Part shown: in pieces, positions 19,188-28,688 of the stretch
Position numbering within the stretch: the first letter of the stretch is position 1
Layout of the letters: every line of letters begins with the position of its first letter
From: Strigamia acuminata
Taxonomy: Eukaryota > Arthropoda > Chilopoda > Geophilomorpha > Linotaeniidae
Length of the DNA stretch: 64,000 nt
Direction of reading: 5' to 3'
NCBI GenBank assembly: GCA_949358305.1
Contig: OX442322.1
Location: forward strand, 3,782,001 to 3,846,000
Translations under genes and position numbers: made by a program
Notes under the pieces: generated by a model
Seen by the model: the letters and a program-made list of their open reading frames with translations, nothing else
Told to the model about the DNA's origin: nothing
The model's database searches: none

Positions 19188-20353
19188 CAAGAACTTTAGT
19201 TCCGTGCGCCAAAAACGAGATTTGGTTTTATTTATCGTCATGTTAGCTTGATTAAGCTTCTCCAAAACATCTCGAACATGTTTGAGATGATCATCCCAAT
19301 TATCTGAAAACACAATTACGTCATCCAAATAAACTAACGCGTAGTCTTGCAAGGCTGAGCCTAAAATACCTTCCATCAGTCGCTGGAAAGTACAAGGCGC
19401 GTTGCAAAGGCCGAACGGCATTCGCACAAATTGGTAAGGGCCGTTTGGCGTATAAAACGCTGTTTTTGGGCGATCTTCCTCACACATTTCGACCTGATAG
19501 TAACCTTTGACAAGGTCAATGGACGTAAAATACTTTGCAGGACCAGTATTATGCAATAAAAGGTCAATGCTTGGCATTTGTATTACTTGGACTTCGGTGA
19601 TGGCATTCAGCCACCGGTAGTCTATGCACATCCTATACGAGCCATCAGGCTTCGCAACAATTACTGGATGACTTATAAATGGCCCTTTGGCTTTTTCAAT
19701 GAGTCCATCCTGTTCTAATTCTGCAGCTAGTTTGGTCATAATGGCTATCTTGGCCGGGTTATACATTCTATACAGCATTTTTGGCAATGAATGCCCTTCT
19801 TTGAACTTGATACGATGCTGGGTTACATTAGTGCACCCAACTTGATCACGAAATACATTCGGTATCGATTTAACCACTTCGTGAAGTGCTAGTCGTTGTT
19901 CTGAAGTGCAGTCGCTCTCCTCAACTAATTTTTCATCCCATGATAACACAGGAGTGTCTGTCAACTCAATTGAGTTGATTGTGGATAAAAGTCCTTCTAA
20001 ATAATCGAAGGTAATTCGATTTAACGGGGCGAGAGCCAGATTGGCTTCTTCCGATTCATAAGGAGCAGACCAATTGGGTTTATCTGCACAAGAGAACTCT
20101 TGTAGATGCGGATGCGGATTAATTTTCTGTCTGCGCATGAAATTGTGTCCAAGTATCAAACCACAAACTCGTTTTGCCAAAACAATGAAATTTATCGGTG
20201 TAAATTCGTCAGCCCATTGTACGCACAAAGTTATTTGTCCGACAGGCTTGTGTGCTACGCCTACAGCGTTAACCAACATGTTTCTGGGAGCTTTTTGTAA
20301 GAATTCTGGCAGAGCCTGAGTTTCAGACAAGAGTTGTTCCCCAATGTAACATT
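19188..20353 (-). pseudogene. GyB-1 pol, protease end and RT
   Basis: Minus-strand frame from the solo LTR to GyC. It holds the C-terminal protease part (QITLCVQWAD, GLILGHNFMRR) and RT with HPVIVAKPDGSYRMCIDYRW, YFTSIDLVKGYYQVEM, FVRMPFGLCNAPCTFQ and active site YLDD. It ends at KFLG where GyC is inserted. The frame is intact across this segment. Upstream residues lie on the far side of the solo LTR (22236-22578). Confidence 0.9.
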
Positions 20354-22231
20354 TGTGACGGTGACGACCACAACTCCTATCGCATGATAGTACCGGGTAT
20401 AAGTCGCGCAAATAGTGAATAAAATACGAGATAAATAAGAACAACAGAGTTATCAAAACACTACATTTATTGTTGTCAAACAATAGAATCAAATCTAAAA
20501 GTTATACATGAACTAATGCCGACATTTGGCAAGTTAATTTACAAATTAAACTATACAAATAATTGGCTGTGAAACAGCCCTGAAATAATATGATTACGGT
20601 TAATGGTGATCCTGGGTTCAGGAACGGCGAAACACCCGCTCGACCGAGTATAGATGTCATCAGATAGCCGGGCTGGCTGTGTCCTCGCGGCTTCCGTCGG
20701 CGCTTCGTAATCGTGGAACTGGCTCCTTCGCGTTCCGGGTTCGTATCGTGTAATGGTCCGTGTAATGCTGTCTGGTTCGATCCGAGAGGTGCGGTTGACT
20801 TTTAACTGCACCGCCACAACTAGGGTTGGAAATTGGCAATGAATAAATGAAGTCATTTATTCGCCAAGGTTCCGCTTGCGAATTATATTTAATTCGCGAT
20901 GTTGTGAGTTTAATAAATTAACTCAATAAATTGTATTCAATTTATTGTTACGAATTTGATTCGTCATACGGTGAAACAAGTCTCGTGACTTGCTTCGATT
21001 GTTAACTTGTTGCCAAGTTTAAACAATTTAGGTTTATTATCAACTACAAAATAAATTAGGGTTAAACATTGCAACGCACAATTGCCGTCAAAGTTCGCCT
21101 TGCTGAGCAGAACAGTATCGCGCGTGCCCTAAATAACAGTGCGGTGAGAGACGGCACTGATACTCAGGGGGATATAGCCCGCAGTTCTGCACAACAGAAT
21201 TAATCACCCGAGATACTACTCGTAAGTAGACTGCTTTGGCACCATCACTGAAGAGATATAACATTCCCAAACACATAGTGCTACTGGCGGTAACTGCATG
21301 TTTTGCATGCAGACTGCTTTGGCACCATCAGGTGATGGAGTCAATCTCTTGCAGTAACAGTGCTACTGACGGTTACTAAATACTTTGGTATCACACGTGA
21401 TTCTATTGTCCGACCACGAGGATACTTATGCGGGAGGCTTTCTCCTCGGCAAGACTGTTTGACGGAAACATGAACAGTCCGAACTTCGCCTTCAGTTGAC
21501 GGGGGTTGCATGGCTCAGCAGAGCCATGCTATGCATGGTTCGGTAGAACCATGCCCTGAGTAAGAAACAGTTATTTGCCATGCGGAACATACCAAATAAC
21601 CAGAAATCAAGAACTAACTTAACTTCCTGTTGTCAGGGAGTTTTATACTTGGTGGGATTAAGTTCCACCAATCTTGTACCGCAGGAAGTGGATACGGGGA
21701 TGCAACTTCAGATTATGCTAATCCTTTAGCAAAACCGGATCTGGATACCCAGGACCGGAAATGGATACCGGGGACACATTCCCAAGTTACACATTTTAAT
21801 CCTTTAATCCGCATGGTCACATTTCCAAGAATGTGACCAATTCTTCTTCCAAACATTCAATACAATAATATAACTTTATATTATTGTCAAGTTAAATAAT
21901 CTAAACCAATATATTAAATTCTTATTTAATATATTGAATGTTATTCATTTAATTCCGTATTTCGAATTTACCGCTGATTTGCGATAGCGCCTTCTAGTGG
22001 CGACATACCGCATTGACGAATGCGGTTTTAGCAGACAAAATCTTGTATTTTCGGCCGTGATACTCCGATATCACGAAGTAACGTTAATTAATATTTATTA
22101 ATATAACAACTCTGCTTCTGAAACATCATAAATAACTTTATTCAGGACTCTTATCAGTTTTACAAGCAAATACAGTAAAATTACCGTCATAATGGCACAA
22201 TAGGCATTTATAGCCATATTAATTTGTCACA
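20354..22231 (-). mobile_element. Solo LTR (1878 bp) of a GyA/GyD-type element
   Basis: On the minus strand it begins TGTGACAAATTAATATGG at 22231 and ends GTCGTCACCGTCACA at 20354, the same termini as the GyA LTR. CATT flanks it on both sides (20350-20353 and 22232-22235; AATG on the element strand) as a 4-bp target duplication. The insertion splits the GyB-1 protease just after its GASQC motif. The last ~1.5 kb resemble the GyA LTR, while the first ~350 bp are closer to the GyD LTR, so it is a distinct subfamily. No internal sequence remains, as expected after LTR-LTR recombination. Confidence 0.9.
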
Positions 22232-22235
22232 CATT

Positions 22236-22578
22236 GAGATGCTCCTGTATCCATGAGCGCGTTGTAGGTGGGCCCACCAATTGTGATCTTCATTCGAGGA
22301 TCATCTTTATTATTGCCTAAAGTGATATTGTGCAAATTATTACCGCCTATGACTCTGTTGAGTCGACGAAGTCTACAGAATTTCTTCGTGTAACACTTGT
22401 GTGGAAACAATGTCAGATTTTTTAATTGCTCCGTCATTTCTTGCAGATTTTCCTCTACTCCGCCACTATGACTAGTGGCTATTTCAAGACAAGTAGTGTC
22501 TACATCCATAAATAAAGATTCCGACGTGGCATTAGCCACTTCTGGGGGATGGCAAAATCCTTCGTCTCCCAGATCTAG
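22236..22578 (-). pseudogene. GyB-1 pol, N-terminal region up to protease active site
   Basis: This is the -1 frame entered at the AAAAAAC site (22578-22584). It runs through a linker to the aspartic protease signature YNALMDTGASQC, where the solo LTR interrupts it. The catalytic Asp-Thr-Gly is present. Confidence 0.8.
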
Positions 22579-23303
22579 TTTTTTGAACTAGTAGCCCTTG
22601 AATCAGTAGATTCGGGCTTGATCAAAGTCTTGACCATTTCTGCTAGCGAGTTGGTGAGCGAAGTTTGTAACTTATTTTCAAAAGTATTAAGTTTCGCATC
22701 AAGTTTAGCATCTAGTGTTGCATCCAACACTTCTTGAGTTATCCACCTGTTATTAGGCCGTTTAGAAGTAGGATCCACAGTCGGGGAATCCGGAGTACTA
22801 CGTTTCTGCAACTCTTCTGAGTTGAAATTCGTACGGGGTTTTAAATTTGTACATTCCCGACGCATATGTCCGGGCTGTTTACAGTTATAACAGACTAATT
22901 GACCACGTCTGGTCTGATCTACTACTCCGTTTATTAAATAAACGGCTTCACATTCCTCGGGTATCTCCTCATCACGACAAGTAAATTGTTCTTGTAAATC
23001 CATAGTCAAAGATTTAGCATTGGTCTTCGACTGAGGACGAGTATCTGTTTTCCGAGGTGGGAAAACAACTGGATTGGAATTATTTTCCTTTACTCCATTA
23101 GCTGTACGACTGTACAGACCTTTATTTTTTGTTATAACGTTATAAATCTCTGTTAGAGGTAAATCCGCTAAGCCTTGCGTATGCAAAAGCAAATCATTAG
23201 CAGGAGTTACACTCCCGATAAAGATACTTGCAGCCCCTTTCGCGTCGAGGTTGTCTTGCAATATCCATAATTGGTAATATTTGTGCATAAAGTCATAAAG
23301 ACT
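22575..23303 (-). pseudogene. GyB-1 gag, C-terminal part
   Basis: Minus-strand frame beginning in SLYDFMHKYYQLW (capsid C-terminal region) with the zinc knuckle CYNCKQPGHMRREC (about 22855-22895) and a coiled-coil-like tail (LDATLDAKLDAKLNTFENKL). It ends at TAG 22575-22577 right after the slippery heptamer. The N-terminal two thirds are missing because the element is cut at 23303, exactly at the GyA-2 LTR start. Confidence 0.88.
22578..22584 (-). promoter_or_regulatory. -1 ribosomal frameshift heptamer (GyB-1)
   Basis: On the minus strand gag ends ...TCA AAA AAC TAG. The heptamer A-AAA-AAC sits directly before the gag stop, and pol continues in the -1 frame. The same heptamer-stop arrangement occurs at 44601-44610 in GyA-1. 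A possible downstream pairing is TCTGGG with CCCAGA, weaker than in GyA-1. Confidence 0.7.
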
Positions 23304-24949
23304 TGTGACAAATTAGCAATAGATGGCGCCACTGGTACTAGCGGCAAATTCAACCTCAAACTTACTATTTTCCAATAAATAGTTCACAAACATATTATTA
23401 TGTTTGATACGACCAAATGTGATTCACATCGATAATATAAAGATATATTATCAATACTTAATAAGATAAAATAGGTGTTACTGTTTTATCACCGATACAT
23501 GACGAGAAACACGGTTTCGAATGTATTTCCGTTCTGTGTATCCATTTCCTGTCCCCGGTATCCAGTTCCGGTTTATGCTAAAAGATTAGCATAATCCCAA
23601 TTCGCATCTCCGTATCCACTTCCTGCGATACGAGATTGGTGGAACTTAATCCCACCAAGTATAAAACTCCCTGACAACAGGAAGTTAGTCAGTTCTTGAT
23701 TTCTGGTTATTTGGTATGTTCCGCATGTCAAATAACTGTTTCTTACTCAGGGCATGGGCCTACCGGTCCATGCATAGCATGGCTCTGCTGAGCCATGCAA
23801 CCCCCGTCAACTGAAGGCGAAGTTCGGACTGTTAATGTTTCCGTCAAACGGTCTTGCCGAGGAGAAAGCCTCCCGCATAAGTATCCTCGTGGTCGGACAA
23901 TAGAATCACGTGTGATACCAAAGTATTTAGTAACCGTTAGTAGCACTGTTACTGAAAGAGATTGACTCCATCACTTGATGGTGCCAAAGCAGTCTGCATG
24001 CAAAACATGCAGTTACCGCCAGTAGCACTATGTGTTTGGGAAAGTTATATCTCTTCGGTGATGGTGCCAAAGCAGTCTACTTATGAGTAGTATCTCGGGT
24101 GATTAATTCTGTTGTGCAGAACTGCGGGCTATATCCCCCTGAATACCAGTGCCGTCTCTCACCGCACTGTTATTTAGGGCACGCGCGATACTGTTCTGCT
24201 CAGCAAGGCGAACTTTGACGGCAATTGTGTGTTGCGATGTTTAACCTTTATTATATCCTGTAGTTGATAATAAACCTTAATTGTTTAAACTTGGCAACAA
24301 GTTAACAACCGAAGTAAGTCACGAGACTTATTTCATTGTACGACGAATCAAATTCGTAACAATAAATTGAATACAATTTATTGAGTTAATTTATTAAACT
24401 CACAACTTCGCGAATTAAATATAATTCGCAAGCGGAACCTTGGCGAATAAATGACTTCATTTATTCATTACCAATTTCCAACCCTAGTTGTGGCGGTGCA
24501 CATGAGTCAACCGCACCTCTCGGATCGAGCCAGACAGCATTACACGGACCATTACACGATACGAACCAGGAACGCGAAGGAACCAGTTCCACGATTACGA
24601 AGCGCCAACGGAAGCCGCGAGGACACGGCCAGCCCGGCTATCTGATGACATCTATACTCGGTCGAGCGGGCGTTTTGCCGTTCCCGAACCCCGGATCACC
24701 AATAACCGTAATCATATTATTTTAGGGCTGTTTTACAGCCAATTCATGTATAGTTTAACTTGTACTTAACTTGCCAAATGTCGGCATTAGAATTTGTATA
24801 ACTTTTAGATTTGATTCTATTGTTTGACAACAATAAATGTAGTGTTTTGAGAAACTTGTTGTCTTTATTTTATCTCGTATTATTCACTATTTCACGCGAC
24901 TTATACCCGGTACTATCATGCGATAGGAGTTGTGGTCGTCACCGTCACA
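23304..24949 (+). repeat. GyA-2 5' LTR
   Basis: TGTGACAAATTAGCAATAG to GTCACCGTCACA, the same length as the GyA-1 LTRs. At the two sites where the GyA-1 LTRs differ it agrees with the GyA-1 3' copy, so it is a very recent relative. Confidence 0.93.
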
Positions 24950-24951
24950 CG

Positions 24952-24969
24952 TGGAGGTCCCACCGAGAT
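24952..24969 (+). promoter_or_regulatory. GyA-2 primer binding site (tRNA-Gln type)
   Basis: TGGAGGTCCCACCGAGAT, two bases after the LTR. It is the complement of a tRNA 3' end ATCTCGGTGGGACCTCCA, which as I recall matches animal glutamine tRNAs. The same 18 bases occur in GyA-1 (41637) and GyD (61119). Confidence 0.75.
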
Positions 24970-25680
24970 AGGTTGCAAAGTTTAAATTTACCGAATTTAA
25001 ATAAAAGTGAAAATTGAGATAAATAAAGAGTATAACATTTCAAAACATTTTATATGTCTCTACTTTTGCGAAGTAGGGAATCCTCTTTAAGAACGTTGGG
25101 ATTCGTGAGAACTCCAACATTAAAGGGAAAGTTTCGTTGTGTTGAAAAAACACTTAAAATCGAAGTAAAATTAATTTTAATTTTCACGAAAAAAGGCTTG
25201 GTAAAATGTCAATGTTAGTTGAATATTTTCGTAAGAAATATCCAATCAGTAACGAGATTGACCAGGCCAAAGTGCGGACTTAGTAGAAAACTACTAAAAT
25301 AAAGGATTAGTTTCCATTTTATCATTGGATAAAATAACTTTCCACCAATCTCGTATCGCAGGAAGTGGATACGGAGATGCGAATTGGGATTATGCTAATC
25401 TTTTAGCATAAACCGGAACTGGATACCGGGGACAGGAAATGGATACACAGAACGGAAATACATTCGAAACCGTGTTTCTCGTCATGTATCGGTGATAAAA
25501 CAGTAACACCTATTTTATCTTATTAAGTATTGATAATATATCTTTATATTATCGATGTGAATCACATTTGGTCGTATCAAACATAATAATATGTTTGTGA
25601 ACTATTTATTGGAAAATAGTAAGTTTGAGGTTGAATTTGCCGCTAGTACCAGTGGCGCCATCTATTGCTAATTTGTCACA

Positions 25681-26636
25681 ACATCTTGCCAAGTTAATAA
25701 GTGTAACTCACTTTATTCTGTTTTCTCCGCAGTGGAAATTATTTGTTTTAACAAAATAATAATTTCTACCGCGTGGTCAGGCCTAAAGGCCTAACCCCGA
25801 GAACGGAAAAATCCTGCCCGAACTTGTTAAAGTTGACCCCGCCCGGGTGGCATCATTTTTGTCGTCGACAATATGACAAAACCACGCGGTTGGGCCTAAT
25901 TTTGAAAAGTTCGACTTTGACGGAATTCTTAAAGAATTCTATCAATTTAACAATCGCTTTATTTTTGGAATGTTCTAAATAAGTAATTTTGCTTGAGACT
26001 TCAAGTTAAACCTAAATTTATTTGTCTAGATAAATAAAAGGAGAAAATTGACATTTTTGAAGGAATTAAAATTTATATTTTATTTCAAAATGATTTACCT
26101 TATTTTACAGACTTGACCTACATTAAAATGTCGGTTAAAAAATCATGATTTCAAGACCTTGGAATCGAATTTTAAGAATGGAATACCATTCAAATTTAGC
26201 GAAAGAAATTCTCGCTGTTGTGTTGCCTAGCAACCAGGTTGTGCAGAGAAGCCGTCGATTCAAACGATTCGATGCGCTTTATTAAAATTGTGGGTTTTAA
26301 TACTTTAAAATTCTCATGGAATGGTCATTTTTATTAAATAAATTTGATAATATTTTAGAGTACTTTGAAAAGTATCCATATTGTTTGTGACTACGTCATA
26401 ACACTGAAATCTGACAAGATTAAGGTTCCACAAACTTAGTGATTTCCACCAATCTCGGATGAGATTGGACTCTCGCGAGATTAGCATTGATACTTGACCA
26501 ATCAGAGAGGTGTTCTGAAGTACCCATACTTCCTTTCGAATAGTGTGACCACTGCTTTGTTTGCGACCCTCCTGAACGTTTGCAACTTCATCGTTATCTC
26601 TCAGACTTAGGAAATTTTCTTAGTTTAAGTTTAGTT
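25681..26636 (+). other. GyB-2 5' leader
   Basis: Non-coding, with no primer site. It is rich in short perfect hairpins (GAATGG/CCATTC with loop aata near 26175, TACTT/AAGTA with loop tgaa near 26363). A block CCTAGCAACC (26226-26235) followed by GCAGAGAAGCCG (26243-26254) also occurs in the 3' UTRs of GyB-1 and GyB-2. Confidence 0.6.
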
Positions 26637-28688
26637 ATGACTAGTAACCAGCATCACATGAACACCCGCGGTAAGGAAAGAACTTGTTTGACCGGTGGAA
26701 TGAATCTATCCGGGTTTGTACCTGTTCCTACTGGAATAGAAGAAGTGGGAGACCATGCGGTCCACAATGGCGTTTCAAATGAAACAGCCGGACCATCTGG
26801 TGAAAATAGGATTTCACGTGAACCCACTCCGCCTGGAGAAGAGGAATGCATTCCTGAAGGTTCTCATTTAGGCCGAGGCGGTCTATTATTTTGTCAGGAT
26901 CACGGTTTGAACCCAAACCAATTTAGATCTTTGACCAAAGTATTAGATTTCGTGCACGCACGTCGTGCTACGTCGGAGCATCCTAATTCCCCAGGAAGCC
27001 AAAGAATAAATAATTTTAGTCCCACTCCTTCGACGCCTATTTCTAGATATAGAAATAAAAATGCACAACCTCCTCGTCAAGATCAGTCGAATTTGACACC
27101 AGGAGATTTTACTCGTGCTTTCCAACAACGATTACGAGCGAATAACTTCGCTCGCAACCAACAAAGAGGATTTACAAATCCAGAGAACTTTGAGAATACG
27201 TTCAACAGAGCGAATTTGGGTCCGCCTAATATGGCCAACCCTAATCCAAGTTTTCCAAACGGATCAAATAGTTGTCCGAATCTCGCTGGAAATTTGAACC
27301 CAAATTCAGGTGCGACAAGAGGTCCAAACCGCCGTTTTGACCCAAATTCTAGATTTGCAAATAAATCTAGTACAGCACCTAACATGCAAAGGGGTCACCC
27401 AGTTCCTCCGAACTCGAATAACCAAATTGATATGAATGATTTAAATAATCCTTTTAATCCTGAAACGCAAGGAGATTCCAATAATTATTTGAATCACGGT
27501 ACACCAAGTAATTCGAACAATCGTCCGAATTTTGGTGGCCCAGGAAGTTCGAACAACCGTCCGAATTTTGACAATCGGGGTAATTCTAATAACCATTCGA
27601 ATTATGGGAACCAAGGTAATTCGAATAACCATTCGAATTTTGGTAACCACAGTAGACCAAATCAAGGAGGGTCGAATAACTTCAACCCCAACAATGGTGG
27701 CTCAAGTCAAAATAACTCGAGTCAATCAAACACTGGTGGATCGTCGAATGACCATTCGCGTCCCCCAAGCAGCTTTGGAATGACGGCTGATGACCTCGCG
27801 TCAATTGCCACGACCATGCACAAATTAATGCAGGCTGGAAAAAGTTCTGCCATTGTCCCTCAAACTAACAGTTTGAAGCCCCCAGATATTCCTGTATTCT
27901 CTGGAAAGGCAGATGAAAGCGAACGCTTTCTCACTATCGTAAAAAATGTCGCTTTCCTGCGAAACATGTCACTCGATGACATGCTTATCAAAGGCGTTGC
28001 TGGTTATCTAACCGAGCAAGCGCATGGTTGGTTCCATGAAAGGAGAGGAGATTTCACATCTTGGGATATATTTGAACAGGCGTTCAAAGAGAGGTTTGTA
28101 GCCACTCGACAAGAGCGGACGAACCAACTGACCAAGTTGAGACAACTTGAAACAGAAAGTCTTTACGACTTTATGCACAAATATTACCAATTATGGATTT
28201 TACAAGACAACCTCGACGCGAAAGGGGCTGGAAGTCTGTTTATCGGGAGTGTAACTCCTGCTAACAATTTGCTTTTGCATATGCAAGGCCTAGCTGACTT
28301 ACCTCTAACAGAGATTTATAGCGCGGTTACAAAAAGCAAAAGCTTGTACAGTCGTACAGCTAATGGAGCAAAGGAAAATAATTCCAATCCAGTTGTTTTT
28401 CCACCTCGGAAAACTGACACTCGTCCTCAGCCGAAGACAAATGCTAAATCTTTAACTTTGGATTCACAAGAACAACTTAATATTTGTGATGAAGAGTTAC
28501 CTGAGGAGTGCGAAGCCGTTTATTTAATAAATGGAGTAGTAGATCAGACCAGACGTGGTCAATTAGTCTGTTACAACTGTAAACAGCCCGGACATATGCG
28601 TCGGGAATGTACAAATCCAAAACCACGTACAAATTTCAACTCTGAAGAGTTACAAAAACGTGGTACTCCGCTTTCACGGCATGACTAA
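26637..28688 (+). CDS. GyB-2 gag (C-terminus lost in deletion)
   Basis: ATG at 26637 (MTSNQHHMNTRGKER) is the first ATG in a frame that is open from 26580, giving 683 residues. The N-terminal half is disordered, with an Asn-rich tandem region (repeats of NNRPNF and NNHSNF types, about 27480-27720). A capsid-like helical region follows (about 27890-28330: PVFSGKADESERFL, WDIFEQAFKERF, LYDFMHKYYQLW), then the zinc knuckle CYNCKQPGHMRREC (about 28568). The last gag residues and the frameshift site are replaced at the deletion junction, and the frame stops at 28686. Confidence 0.88.
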   Translation: MTSNQHHMNTRGKERTCLTGGMNLSGFVPVPTGIEEVGDHAVHNGVSNETAGPSGENRISREPTPPGEEECIPEGSHLGRGGLLFCQDHGLNPNQFRSLTKVLDFVHARRATSEHPNSPGSQRINNFSPTPSTPISRYRNKNAQPPRQDQSNLTPGDFTRAFQQRLRANNFARNQQRGFTNPENFENTFNRANLGPPNMANPNPSFPNGSNSCPNLAGNLNPNSGATRGPNRRFDPNSRFANKSSTAPNMQRGHPVPPNSNNQIDMNDLNNPFNPETQGDSNNYLNHGTPSNSNNRPNFGGPGSSNNRPNFDNRGNSNNHSNYGNQGNSNNHSNFGNHSRPNQGGSNNFNPNNGGSSQNNSSQSNTGGSSNDHSRPPSSFGMTADDLASIATTMHKLMQAGKSSAIVPQTNSLKPPDIPVFSGKADESERFLTIVKNVAFLRNMSLDDMLIKGVAGYLTEQAHGWFHERRGDFTSWDIFEQAFKERFVATRQERTNQLTKLRQLETESLYDFMHKYYQLWILQDNLDAKGAGSLFIGSVTPANNLLLHMQGLADLPLTEIYSAVTKSKSLYSRTANGAKENNSNPVVFPPRKTDTRPQPKTNAKSLTLDSQEQLNICDEELPEECEAVYLINGVVDQTRRGQLVCYNCKQPGHMRRECTNPKPRTNFNSEELQKRGTPLSRHD

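Larger units (their letters stand above)
6868..23303 (-). mobile_element. GyB-1: long decayed Ty3/Gypsy copy, nested
   Basis: Reading leftward from 23303 the order is gag fragment, -1 frameshift site, protease start, RT, RNase H, integrase, spacer, ORF3, 3' UTR and a truncated 3' LTR. Its sequence aligns throughout with GyB-2 (25681-36172). Three later insertions split it: a MITE (12967-13181), element GyC (13446-19183) and a solo LTR (20354-22231). Removing the GyC and solo-LTR insertions with one copy of their target duplications rejoins uninterrupted coding sequence. The 5' end is cut in gag at 23303, where GyA-2 begins. Confidence 0.88.
23304..25680. mobile_element. GyA-2: LTR and leader joined to an inverted LTR fragment
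   Basis: A full 1646-bp GyA LTR (23304-24949), primer site and leader (24950 to about 25349) are followed by the reverse complement of the first 341 bp of the same LTR (25340-25680). The junction is a 10-bp sequence TTCCACCAAT (25340-25349) present in both the leader (compare 42025-42034 in GyA-1) and the inverted LTR. Both outer ends are LTR starts (TGTGACA at left, TGTCACA at right). The flanking 4 bp differ (GACT and ACAT), so this is not one simple insertion. Confidence 0.85.

Noticed and set aside
19179-20492. Taking the first ~46 codons of the minus ORF at 20492 as the start of pol
   Set aside because: They are LTR sequence. The real pol segment begins after the CATT target duplication at 20353.
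23743-23946. A 67-codon minus-strand ORF repeated at 40428 and 51974, with companions of 64 and 68 codons
   Set aside because: They recur only because they lie in copies of the same LTR. The sequence is hairpin-rich regulatory DNA, and the solo LTR does not keep them.
24952-24969. A tRNA gene fragment
   Set aside because: The 18-bp tRNA-like match lies two bases after an LTR in three elements, so it is a primer binding site.
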